Source: an uncultured Clostridia bacterium (lineage in GTDB: Bacteria; Bacillota; Clostridia; Christensenellales; Borkfalkiaceae). Taken from it: DNA of 54,650 nt. A program made the translations under genes and the position numbers. The notes under the pieces are model-generated. The model worked only from the letters and a program-made list of their open reading frames with translations, was not told the origin of the DNA and did not search any database. Shown here piece by piece: positions 22,806 through 30,439 of the stretch. Position 1 is the first letter of the stretch. Each line of letters begins with the position of its first letter. The DNA lies in contig CALDOZ010000055.1 of the NCBI GenBank assembly GCA_937912025.1, positions 1 to 54,650 of the forward strand, in the 5' to 3' direction.

Positions 22806-23903
22806 ATGAAATTAGGTGTAGTAGGCTTACCCAACGTAGGCAAATCAACTTTATTTAACGCTATAACGCACGCGGGAGCGCAAGCGGCAAACTTTCCGTT
22901 TTGTACGATTGAGCCAAACGTTGGTATAGTAGCAGTTCCAGACGATAGAATTTACGAACTTGCAAAAATTTATAACAGTAAAAAAATTACTCCTGCAACG
23001 ATTGAATTTGTTGATATTGCAGGTCTTGTTAAAGGCGCAAGTAAAGGTGAAGGTCTTGGCAATAAGTTTTTAGCGCATATTCGTGAAGTTGATGCAATAG
23101 TTCACGTTGTAAGATGTTTTAACGATGAAAACGTTGTTCACGTTGAAGATAGCGTTGATCCTATTCGCGATATTACCACTATTAACTTAGAACTTATTCT
23201 TGCTGACCTTGAAAGTATTCAACGCCGTTATGATAAAGCGTTTAATATGATTAAAACGGGCGATAAAAAATACCAAATTGAATGCGCACTTTTAAAACGT
23301 ATAATTGATGCGTTAGAAAACGAAAAACCAGTTAGAAGTCTTGAATTTACCGAAGAAGAACAAAAATACGTTGACGGATTGTTTTTAATAACTTCTAAGC
23401 CCGTAATTTACGCCGCTAATATTTCTGAAAGCGATATGGGTAAAGAAGACGATGAAATTGAACTTGTAAAAAAGGTTAAAGAGTTTGCTAAAACTGAAAA
23501 TGCTGAAACGTTAGTTATTTGTGCTAAAACGGAAGAAGAAATTTCACAACTCGAACCTGAAGAACAAGAACTTTTCCTTACTGAACTTGGTCTTACTGAA
23601 AGCGGTCTTAACAGACTTGTAAAAGCAAGTTATAAACTATTAGGTCTTATTTCTTACTTGACTACAGGTGAAGATGAAACGCGCGCTTGGACTATTAAAA
23701 ACGGAACGAAAGCGCCACAAGCGGCAGGTAAAATTCATACCGATTTTGAACGCGGATTTATTCGCGCTGAAGTAGTTGAGTTTAACGTTTTAATAGAATG
23801 CGGTACTTACGTTAAAGCAAAAGAACTTGGCAAAGTTCGTAGCGAAGGTAAAGAATACGTTATGAAAGACGGCGACGTAGTTCTTTTTAGATTTAACGTT
23901 TAA
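22806..23903 (+). CDS. ychF: YchF/OLA1-type redox-regulated ATPase/GTPase
   Basis: 365 residues, the standard length. The P-loop GLPNVGKSTLFNAIT (residues 7-21), switch region with DIAGLVKGASKGEGLGNKFLAHIREVDA, the NxxE-type specificity element (AANISESD, characteristic of YchF, which prefers ATP) and the C-terminal TGS-like domain (FIRAEVVEF) are all visible. A conserved Obg-family P-loop NTPase linked to ribosome function. Start ATG has AAAGGGA upstream. Single gene between its own promoter and a terminator. Confidence 0.95.
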   Translation: MKLGVVGLPNVGKSTLFNAITHAGAQAANFPFCTIEPNVGIVAVPDDRIYELAKIYNSKKITPATIEFVDIAGLVKGASKGEGLGNKFLAHIREVDAIVHVVRCFNDENVVHVEDSVDPIRDITTINLELILADLESIQRRYDKAFNMIKTGDKKYQIECALLKRIIDALENEKPVRSLEFTEEEQKYVDGLFLITSKPVIYAANISESDMGKEDDEIELVKKVKEFAKTENAETLVICAKTEEEISQLEPEEQELFLTELGLTESGLNRLVKASYKLLGLISYLTTGEDETRAWTIKNGTKAPQAAGKIHTDFERGFIRAEVVEFNVLIECGTYVKAKELGKVRSEGKEYVMKDGDVVLFRFNV

Positions 23904-23915
23904 TTATATATAGCA

Positions 23916-23946
23916 AAAAATCCTTGGGTTTTCCCAAGGATTTTTA
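23916..23946 (+). terminator. Terminator after ychF
   Basis: A 13-bp perfect stem (23916-23928 with 23933-23945), TTTT loop and T-run. Confidence 0.85.
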
Positions 23947-24040
23947 AATTATTTGTAAAGTTGTTTTTGTAATTTGAGCGCATATACATTAACGACAAAA
24001 ACATATGGTTTGTTAGCAATACTTAAAAAAGATTATTAAA

Positions 24041-24060
24041 AAAACGGCAAACGCCGTTTT
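24041..24060 (-). terminator. Terminator of rnpB
   Basis: AAAACGGC (24041-24048) pairs with GCCGTTTT (24053-24060) around a four-base loop; on the minus strand it is followed by a T-run. It lies about 10 bases past the RNase P RNA 3' end. Confidence 0.7.
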
Positions 24061-24070
24061 TAAAAAATTA

Positions 24071-24411
24071 CCTTGAGTTAGTCTATAAGCCGAGTTCTGT
24101 CATTTAATACGGTTATCTATCTAGGCGTACCGTTACCGATACGCTCGAGCGAATAAAACGGATAACGCTTCGTAGCCAAGTAGTTCGTTATCCCTATCTT
24201 GCATCAGGTGGGGTTTACACAGCCCCCTCTGTTACCAAAGGGGCGGTGAGCTCTTACCTCGCCTTTTCATCCTTACCACAAAGTGGCGGTAGTTTTCTGT
24301 TGCACTTTCCTTAAAGTCGCCTTTACCGGCCGTTAACCGGCACCACGCTACGCGATGCTCGGACTTTCCTCGTGAAATTTCTTTCCCGCAACCGTACAAC
24401 TAACTCAAAGC
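24071..24411 (-). ncRNA. rnpB: RNase P RNA, class A
   Basis: On the minus strand the conserved GAGGAAAGTCCGAGC near the 5' side and ACAGAACTCGGCTTATAG near the 3' side are intact. P1 forms between GAGTTAGT at the 5' end and ACTAACTC at the 3' end. The P11/P12 region (GGCGAGGTAAGAGCTCACCG) follows the class A pattern rather than the Bacillus class B pattern. The catalytic RNA trims tRNA 5' leaders. A perfect promoter sits just upstream and a terminator just downstream. Confidence 0.95.
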
Positions 24412-24417
24412 GACGAT

Positions 24418-24446
24418 ATTATATCATTGCTTTTATTTTTTGTCAA
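24418..24446 (-). promoter_or_regulatory. Promoter of rnpB
   Basis: On the minus strand: TTGACA (24446-24441), 17-base spacer, TATAAT (24423-24418). Predicted start of transcription is about 24411, matching the first paired bases of P1. The -35 box lies inside the last codons of the upstream ddl gene. Confidence 0.8.
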
Positions 24447-25581
24447 CTCGTTTTGCTTTACCGCCTTTAACTGAATCTATTTGTAATACGTTTGAAGAAT
24501 AGTTATATTCTAAATTAAGTTCGTTTAGTTTTTTTATTATTGCGCTATTTATTAGATTAGTTAATAAGTTTGAAAAGCCTTTTAAAGTATCGCTAAATAA
24601 ATAGTACGCTAACGAGCCTGGAATTGAGTTTATTTCGTTAACGTAAATTTTATTATTATGTAAAATATAATCTATTCTAATAACGCCTGAAAAATCACAC
24701 TTTCTATATATTCTTTGAGTAATCGCTCTAATTTTATTACTAATTTCCTTAGGAATATCGGCGGGAAATTTCTTTTCTATTTCACCTTGGTTTATTGCAG
24801 ATAAATACTTATCTTTAAAAGATAAAATTTCATTTGCGGTTATTGGCTCTTCGCATTGAGAAATTACAATTTCATCTCCGTTTTTATAGCAAGCGCAATT
24901 AATTTCTCTAAAATTTTGAAGATATTCTTCTACAATGATTTTACTATCGTACTTGAACGCTATTTTTAAATTGTCAATTAGTTCTTCTTTATTTTTGCAA
25001 GGAATAACACCAATACTGCTACCAAGCCTTGCAGGCTTTATAATTACGGGATAGTTAAATTTCTTTTCAATAAGTTTTACGGCAAGTTCCGTTTTAGAAT
25101 AAAATAAATCTTTAAACAATCTAACGTAAGCAAGCTTTTCAACGTTTAAACCACTTAGTACGATTTTTGTAAAATCTTTATCCATTGAAAATGAACTTGA
25201 AAAAACGTCCGAACCAACGAGTGGAACTTGACAAAGTTGTAAAAGTCCAGCCAAACTGCCGTCCTCGCCGTTAAGACCGTGAACACAATTTATTGCGCAA
25301 CTTAGCACGGCTAATTTTTTTAGTTTGTTGTTTGACAAGGTATACAAAACGTCGCTACCGCATTGCATTGTTACGCGTTTTAGTTTTTTGTAGTCTAAAT
25401 TTTTATAAAACGAAACGTCTGACAAACTATCGCCCGTATACCACAATCCAAACCTATCAATATATATAGGAATTACTGAGAAAAGTTCGCCGTTTACACA
25501 GTTTAAAGTTAAAACGCCCGTTATAATTGAAACGTCGTGCTCGCACGATTTTCCACCAAAAAAAACTGCTATATTCTTCAA
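24433..25581 (-). CDS. ddl: D-alanine--D-alanine ligase
   Basis: 382 residues, ATP-grasp family. N-terminal FFGGKSCEHDVSIITG, the ATP-grasp segments PVIIKPARLGSSIGV (about 179-193) and GVIRIDYILHNNKIYVNEIN, and the final NSIPGSLAYY loop identify Ddl. It joins two D-Ala for peptidoglycan in the cytoplasm. Slightly long because of a basic tail of about 20 residues. The start is TTG (25581), set by GGAGGTG seven to ten bases upstream; this SD lies in the 3' arm of a terminator-like hairpin. It follows the MurF-like gene, matching the pathway order. Confidence 0.88.
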   Translation of the reverse strand: MKNIAVFFGGKSCEHDVSIITGVLTLNCVNGELFSVIPIYIDRFGLWYTGDSLSDVSFYKNLDYKKLKRVTMQCGSDVLYTLSNNKLKKLAVLSCAINCVHGLNGEDGSLAGLLQLCQVPLVGSDVFSSSFSMDKDFTKIVLSGLNVEKLAYVRLFKDLFYSKTELAVKLIEKKFNYPVIIKPARLGSSIGVIPCKNKEELIDNLKIAFKYDSKIIVEEYLQNFREINCACYKNGDEIVISQCEEPITANEILSFKDKYLSAINQGEIEKKFPADIPKEISNKIRAITQRIYRKCDFSGVIRIDYILHNNKIYVNEINSIPGSLAYYLFSDTLKGFSNLLTNLINSAIIKKLNELNLEYNYSSNVLQIDSVKGGKAKRVDKK

Positions 25582-25621
25582 AAAAACACCTCCGCTAAAA
25601 TTTTTGCTTTGGTGTTTTTTA
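25580..25621 (-). promoter_or_regulatory. Terminator-like hairpin containing the ddl ribosome-binding site
   Basis: On the minus strand AAAAAACACC (25620-25611) pairs with GGTGTTTTTT (25590-25581), followed by further T. The right arm contains the second half of the GGAGGTG SD and the whole spacer up to the TTG start of ddl. It can act as an attenuator or cover the SD. It begins about 10 bases after the stop of the MurF-like gene. Confidence 0.6.
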
Positions 25622-25630
25622 TTATATTTT

Positions 25631-27316
25631 TCAGTTGTACTTGTCTGGTAAGTCGTTTATAAATAAAACGGTATCCCCTTCTTTTACTATCTTAGCAATT
25701 TCAGTTTTAGCCCCTTCTAAGTCTTTTACCATAATAATATTTTCAGTAGGATACTCAGAACTTAACAAACCTTCGCGAATACGCAAAGCGCTACCCCTCC
25801 CTACTAAAATTACACCATCTGCTACGCTTGCTAGATTACAACCAAAACGATAGTTATGCTCGTTTTCATAAATGCCAAGTTCAACGATGCCTGGGGTTAC
25901 GACGTACTTTTTACCGCTAAACGTTTTTAAAACGTCAAGCGCGCGGTTAACACCGTCAGGGTTGGCGTTATAACCGTCGTCAAGAATTTTAACTCCGTTT
26001 TCGCTTCTCATTAATTCTAAGCGGTGTTTAATAGGTTTAATTGCTGAAATACCTTGAGCAATTTCGCCCATTGTAAGACCCATTTCAATAGCGACTATAG
26101 CGGCAAGGCAAATGTTTGTTACGTTATGTTCACCGTATAAAACTGTACTACACTTTACACTTTCATTACCGTAATGCAAGGTAAATTTAGTTCCGTCTTC
26201 ACTAACTTCTACGTCGGTTGCGTAAACGTTAGGACTATTTTTAATATCTAGCCCCGCCTTAAATTTAGGTAGCGTACATTTTTCATACATTTCAAGAGTG
26301 TGAACGTTATCACTATTAAAAAACGCCTTGCCACCTTTCATATTTTCTATAAGTTCATATTTAGTTTTCTTAACGTTATTAAGGCTTATAAACGTTTCAA
26401 GATGTTGAGAAGTTACGCCCGTTACGACGGCTATATTAGGTCTAACGATGCTTGTAAGTTCTTTGATATCTCCCATTCTCCTCGCGCCCATTTCGGCAAT
26501 AAAAACGTCGTATGACTCATCTAAATTGTTGACGCTTTTTGCTATGCCAAGCGGAGTGTTATACGATTGTGGAGTTGCTAAAACTTTATATTTTGAACTT
26601 AATATCGTTTTTAAAACTTCTTTTACGGTTGTTTTTGCGTAACTGCCTGTAATACCTATTTTTATTAAGTTATCGTACTTTGCAATCTTTTCACTTGCTC
26701 GTAAAGTGATTTTTTTATTCCTATGCTTTTCGAAGGGGTTATTTATATAATATGCAAGTAAAACTAAAAACGGTACTAAAATAGGAAAAAGACATAATAC
26801 CGCATACCTAAAATTCATAAGTAATAAATCGTTAGGAGTTAATACTGCGATTAAGTTAACGCCGAATATAAGTAGTATGCTAAACACAATGGTAAGAACT
26901 GTAAAGGTTACAAAAAGTCTTATCATACGCTTAGTTAATACAAGCGGTATTTTGTTTTTATGTTTACGTTCCGCAGAAAGATATATAAATAAAAATATTC
27001 CGTATAAAATAAATCCGCAATACGATACCCACGCTCCACTAAATACAGAAAGAGCCATATTCGTAAGCATAAAACCTAACACGGAAAGTAGAGAAAGCAT
27101 TGATAAACGGTTTAAGCAAACGTTGTCTTTTCTAAAAAGCCATTTTAAAAACTCGCCTGCGTTATATCCACATTGTTGCATTACTTGTAAATATCTATAC
27201 GCTATTAAAGACATAAGCACGGCGTTTATTAAACCTATGCAACAAAAACCAAGTACGAGATATCCCGTAAACAATTCGTTAAACGTATGACCAAGTGGTA
27301 AAATATCAAACGTCAT
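25631..27316 (-). CDS. Mur ligase family protein, MurF-like, with N-terminal membrane domain
   Basis: 561 residues. The first about 190 residues hold five or more hydrophobic helices in place of the usual uridine-binding domain. Then comes the Mur ligase central domain: IGITGSYAKTTVKEVL (P-loop, about 218-233, with Ala where Gly is normal), NTPLGIAKSVN, and IAEMGARRMGDIKEL, VTSQHLETF, and the C-terminal domain with LDDGYNANPDGVNRAL as in MurF. MurF adds D-Ala-D-Ala to the UDP-MurNAc tripeptide. Adjacent ddl supports a cell-wall role. Membrane-anchored Mur ligases of this type are found in Firmicutes; whether this one acts on UDP-linked or lipid-linked substrate is open. Confidence 0.8.
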   Translation of the reverse strand: MTFDILPLGHTFNELFTGYLVLGFCCIGLINAVLMSLIAYRYLQVMQQCGYNAGEFLKWLFRKDNVCLNRLSMLSLLSVLGFMLTNMALSVFSGAWVSYCGFILYGIFLFIYLSAERKHKNKIPLVLTKRMIRLFVTFTVLTIVFSILLIFGVNLIAVLTPNDLLLMNFRYAVLCLFPILVPFLVLLAYYINNPFEKHRNKKITLRASEKIAKYDNLIKIGITGSYAKTTVKEVLKTILSSKYKVLATPQSYNTPLGIAKSVNNLDESYDVFIAEMGARRMGDIKELTSIVRPNIAVVTGVTSQHLETFISLNNVKKTKYELIENMKGGKAFFNSDNVHTLEMYEKCTLPKFKAGLDIKNSPNVYATDVEVSEDGTKFTLHYGNESVKCSTVLYGEHNVTNICLAAIVAIEMGLTMGEIAQGISAIKPIKHRLELMRSENGVKILDDGYNANPDGVNRALDVLKTFSGKKYVVTPGIVELGIYENEHNYRFGCNLASVADGVILVGRGSALRIREGLLSSEYPTENIIMVKDLEGAKTEIAKIVKEGDTVLFINDLPDKYN

Positions 27317-27317
27317 T

Positions 27318-28035
27318 TTAATCTCCTAATAAAAATTCACGCGCTAACAAATTAAAGGTATACGGCTTAGTTACGAAGGCAAAATGCCCTTCGCCCTTTA
27401 AAAAAGTAAGTGTTGAATTTTGTAATTTTTTATTTAATCGTTTTTGTATATACGGCGGGGTTTGCTCGTCTTTATCACCGCTTAGTATAAGCGTTTTAGT
27501 TTTTATTTTAGACGCAACGTCGTCTAAATGCTCGTTTACTATATATACAAAACTTTGTTTCATTACCCCGTTTAATAATTTATATTCTTTAGAGCCAAAA
27601 TTTTCAAACGATTTATTAGGGAATAATTTTTTTAACGTTTTATAATAGTAAACTTTAACATAGTACTTTAAACTTCGTTTAGGTTTAAGTCCTGCCGCAC
27701 CTGTTAAAAGAAGTTTATTTATATTCTCGCCGTCAAGCGCAAGTTTTAATGCTACGCGCGCGCCAAACGAATGAGCAATAACGTCGAACTCGTCAACGTT
27801 TAAAATTTGTAAAAGATTTTTTATTTCGTTAACGTAATCGTTAAGGCGGTAAGGGTATTCCATACTTTTACTTTGCCCAAACCCAGTAAAATCGGGAGCG
27901 ATTACTCTATAATATTTGCTAAAAAAATTTAACTGAGAAGTAAAACTCTCTTTACTTGACATATACCCGTGAAGAAAAAGCAAAACTCTTCCCTCGCCTT
28001 TATCAATAGTACTAAGTCCGTTATAATTTTTTAAA
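27318..28035 (-). CDS. Alpha/beta-hydrolase, start uncertain
   Basis: The frame is secure from LFLHGYMSSKESF (oxyanion HG) through the nucleophile elbow AHSFGARVALKLAL and the late Asp/His (SGDKDEQTPP; EGHFAF) to the stop. A Met-starting frame begins only at 27983, which would cut off the first beta strand: upstream the same frame reads on as NYNGLSTIDKGEGRVL, a normal family start. A GTG at about 28037 would give MKYFKNYNGLST if the six-A run near 28030 had five As. So either a non-ATG start (ATT near 28032) or a one-base frameshift. Substrate unknown. Lies between rimI and the MurF-like gene, all on one strand with two-base spacing to the latter. Confidence 0.7.
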
Positions 28036-28069
28036 ATACTTCACCTTTAAATAATTCAATTAAAAATAT

Positions 28070-28504
28070 TTAGTTAAGCGTTTTAACGAAAATAAGCGCG
28101 TCTTCATCGCCGTAATAGTTTTTTCTTTGGCTAATAATTTCAAACCCGTTTTTTTGATACAGTTTAATTGCGCTTTGATTGCCACGCCTTACTTCAAGAA
28201 AGATTTTGTTAACGCCTTTTTCTTTTAAAATGTTAATAATTTGCGTTAAAAGTCCGTCCGCCACCCCTTTTCTTCGGTAATTTGGATGAACGGCTATCGT
28301 CAAAACGTCCGCTTCATCTAAAACGTAAGCGGTCATAACGTATCCGATAACTTCACCGTCACTTTCGCAAACTATACCGTTAAAAGTTTTCAAGCTCGAC
28401 GTTTCTTTAATCATCTCTTCAGTCCACGCGTCAAGCGGAAAACATAAATTTTCAAGTTTGGCAACGGCAGTATCGTCACCTTTTAAGTAAGCGCGGAAAA
28501 TCAT
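28070..28504 (-). CDS. rimI: RimI-type GNAT N-acetyltransferase
   Basis: 144 residues, GNAT fold with the acetyl-CoA loop VHPNYRRKGVADGLL (about 77-91) and the C-terminal EVRRGNQSAIKLYQKNGFE motif typical of RimI. It acetylates protein N-termini, classically ribosomal protein S18. Its ATG overlaps the stop of tsaB by four bases, and tsaE-tsaB-rimI is a common gene order in bacteria, which supports the name. Confidence 0.88.
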   Translation of the reverse strand: MIFRAYLKGDDTAVAKLENLCFPLDAWTEEMIKETSSLKTFNGIVCESDGEVIGYVMTAYVLDEADVLTIAVHPNYRRKGVADGLLTQIINILKEKGVNKIFLEVRRGNQSAIKLYQKNGFEIISQRKNYYGDEDALIFVKTLN

Positions 28505-29112
28505 AATGCGTTTTCCTCTGCTTGACTTTTTCTAACGTATAGAGGAACTAAACTTTCTCTATCTAAATTTTGCTCGCTCATCTTAGCGATAACGGCGTTA
28601 ATAAACCCTTGTTTTAAGTCGCCTACTAACACATTTATCCCTTCAATTTCAGTTGAAGATATTATTTGATATTCCTTTGATAGCTGCTCCAATTTTTTTA
28701 CGTCAATAAACTGAGGTAAAAGACAAACGGCGGTATCGTCGTAGCCTTGAACGTAAAAATTATCGTGTAACGCGTCTATAACGGCAAGGCTTTTTCTCTC
28801 TCGTTTATTATATGCTAAAACATCGAAAGAAGTAACGTTTATAACAGGTTTTTTAAAAGCGTAAGAAAACCCTTTTATAGTTGAAATTCCTATTCTTATA
28901 CCCGTAAACGAACCGGGGCCAGTTACCGCCGAATACACGTCTATATCTTTAATGTCAAGCCCTGCTTTTAAAAGAGTTTGTTCAATAATTGGCATAAGCG
29001 TAGTTGAATGTTTAAGACCGCTATCTAATAAAAACTCACAAAAAACTTGCTCGTTTTTTATTACTATAACGGTAAGATGACTTCCGCTCGTATCTATTGC
29101 AAGACAGTTCAT
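28501..29112 (-). CDS. tsaB: tRNA threonylcarbamoyladenosine biosynthesis protein TsaB
   Basis: 203 residues. N-terminal LAIDTSGSHLTVIVI and VTGPGSFTGIRIGISTIKGFSYA (about 64-86) are the TsaB hallmarks of the ASKHA fold. It is the scaffold partner of TsaD and TsaE in making t6A on tRNAs that read ANN codons. Overlaps tsaE and rimI by four bases on each side (ATGA), so the three are translationally coupled. tsaD is not in the window. Confidence 0.92.
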   Translation of the reverse strand: MNCLAIDTSGSHLTVIVIKNEQVFCEFLLDSGLKHSTTLMPIIEQTLLKAGLDIKDIDVYSAVTGPGSFTGIRIGISTIKGFSYAFKKPVINVTSFDVLAYNKRERKSLAVIDALHDNFYVQGYDDTAVCLLPQFIDVKKLEQLSKEYQIISSTEIEGINVLVGDLKQGFINAVIAKMSEQNLDRESLVPLYVRKSQAEENAL

Positions 29113-29504
29113 AACGTAATTTTTCTTCCTTTTGTTACTTTTTCAATTTTTACAATTTTGCAGTTTTTAGGCAAAACGTCTTTAATGTTTTCAGCCCACT
29201 CTATAACGCAAATACCCTCAGCATAAAAATAGTCGGTAAGGCCTAACGCTTCAGCGTCTTCTCCGCTACTTAGACGATAACAGTCGTAATGATACAAAAC
29301 GCCGTCGTAATCGTTCATATAAGCGTAAGTTGGGCTTGTAATTTGCTCTGAAATTCCTAAACCTTCTGCTATACCTTTAGTGAAAACCGTTTTACCCGCG
29401 CCCATTTCTCCGTATAGCAAAACAACGTCGCCTTTAACTAAAGTTTTAGCGTAATCAAACCCCGCTTTTTTTGTTTGAGATGAGTTTTTAGATATAATTT
29501 CCAT
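29109..29504 (-). CDS. tsaE: tRNA threonylcarbamoyladenosine biosynthesis ATPase TsaE
   Basis: 131 residues with Walker A LLYGEMGAGKTVFTKGIAEGL (GEMGAGKT, about 31-38), the SPTYAYMNDYDG switch region and a Walker B-like YHYDCYRL. TsaE hydrolyses ATP to drive the TsaBDE complex. First gene of the tsaE-tsaB-rimI unit. Confidence 0.93.
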   Translation of the reverse strand: MEIISKNSSQTKKAGFDYAKTLVKGDVVLLYGEMGAGKTVFTKGIAEGLGISEQITSPTYAYMNDYDGVLYHYDCYRLSSGEDAEALGLTDYFYAEGICVIEWAENIKDVLPKNCKIVKIEKVTKGRKITL

Positions 29505-29591
29505 AATCTAAGTATACCTTTAAATAAAACTAATTGCAATAAAATAAATTACCGTAAAATAAATTTTATTTATTTTTCACTATGAACACCG

Positions 29592-30191
29592 CTAAATCTT
29601 GTACTTTTTTAAGAAGTTAGACAGTCTTTTATATAAAAGCATTGTAAATAGCGCAACGCTTACCGTTTTTATTACGTTGAATATTAAAACTGCAATCCAA
29701 AACGTACTAAAAGCAACCTCAACAGTCATTCCAAAAATGCTACCGCCTAAAACTACCGCGTAGAAGGGAAAAACTATAAACCTATTTGTAATTAACGCAA
29801 CGCCAGACGCTATTAAACAAGATACGCTAAGCGTAAAAATTACCGTTTTTAAATTTTTATGGTATTGATACACTATCGACGGAAGAAGTAAAAACACGCT
29901 AGTTACTATAAAATTAGCAAGTTCGCCAGCGCCCGTACCGCCTATTAAACGCAAACTCTCTTTAAGTAAACAAACTATAACGCCTTCGATAGGCCCAAGT
30001 AAAAAGGATATAAGCAAAATAAATACGTTACCAAAATCAAGTTTTAGAAAACTTGTGCCAAAAAGTGGCATTGGTATTTCTAAAAAACTAACAACGTAAG
30101 AAAGTGCAACGAAAACAGCCATTAGCGCAATTCTTTTTACCGTTATACGCTCTTTTAAAACTTTGCTAAAACTTTTACGATTATCTTCCAT
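29592..30191 (-). CDS. ribU: ECF transporter substrate-binding (S) component for riboflavin
   Basis: 199 residues with about six membrane helices. The pattern of S components is seen: VFVALSYVVSFLEIPMPL near the start, then LDFGNVFILLISFLLGPIEGVIVCLLKESLRL (about 51-82), characteristic of RibU. It captures riboflavin and works with a shared ECF module encoded elsewhere. An FMN riboswitch with terminator directly upstream confirms flavin control. Confidence 0.9.
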   Translation of the reverse strand: MEDNRKSFSKVLKERITVKRIALMAVFVALSYVVSFLEIPMPLFGTSFLKLDFGNVFILLISFLLGPIEGVIVCLLKESLRLIGGTGAGELANFIVTSVFLLLPSIVYQYHKNLKTVIFTLSVSCLIASGVALITNRFIVFPFYAVVLGGSIFGMTVEVAFSTFWIAVLIFNVIKTVSVALFTMLLYKRLSNFLKKYKI

Positions 30192-30201
30192 AAAACTCCA
30201 T

Positions 30202-30229
30202 AAAAAACCCCTCGGAAAATTCCGAGGGT
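30202..30229 (-). terminator. Riboswitch-controlled terminator before ribU
   Basis: CCCTCGGAA (30209-30217) and TTCCGAGGG (30220-30228) form a G/C-rich hairpin, followed on the minus strand by GTTTTTT, 10 bases before the ribU ATG. As the expression platform of the FMN riboswitch it would stop transcription when FMN is bound. Confidence 0.8.
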
Positions 30230-30231
30230 AG

Positions 30232-30375
30232 AAAACGCCTTAGCATTTATCTTTTATCATCCGGACTATACCGTCGGTTACGGAATTTCACCGTATCGGG
30301 GCGTTTTGTATTTAACGCCTTAGCAGACTTTACTGCCGGTGGAGAATTTCACTCCGCCTCAAAGAATTTTTACTA
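30232..30375 (-). promoter_or_regulatory. FMN riboswitch (RFN element)
   Basis: The minus strand carries the RFN consensus in order: TTCTTTGAGGCGGAGTGAAA, CTCCACCGGCAGT, GTCTGCT, CCGATACGGTGAAATTCCG, ACCGACGGTATAGTCCGGATG. FMN binding is expected to favour the downstream terminator and switch off ribU. A variable stem GGCGTT/AACGCC is visible between the third and fourth blocks. Confidence 0.95.
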
Positions 30376-30379
30376 TTTT

Positions 30380-30408
30380 AGTGTAACCTTTAAGGCTTAC
30401 TATGTCAA
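30380..30408 (-). promoter_or_regulatory. Promoter of the riboswitch/ribU transcript
   Basis: On the minus strand: TTGACA (30408-30403), 17-base spacer, TACACT (30385-30380), just upstream of the RFN element. Confidence 0.7.
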
Positions 30409-30439
30409 GCGTTTAACGTATATTTAACTTTACATAAAG

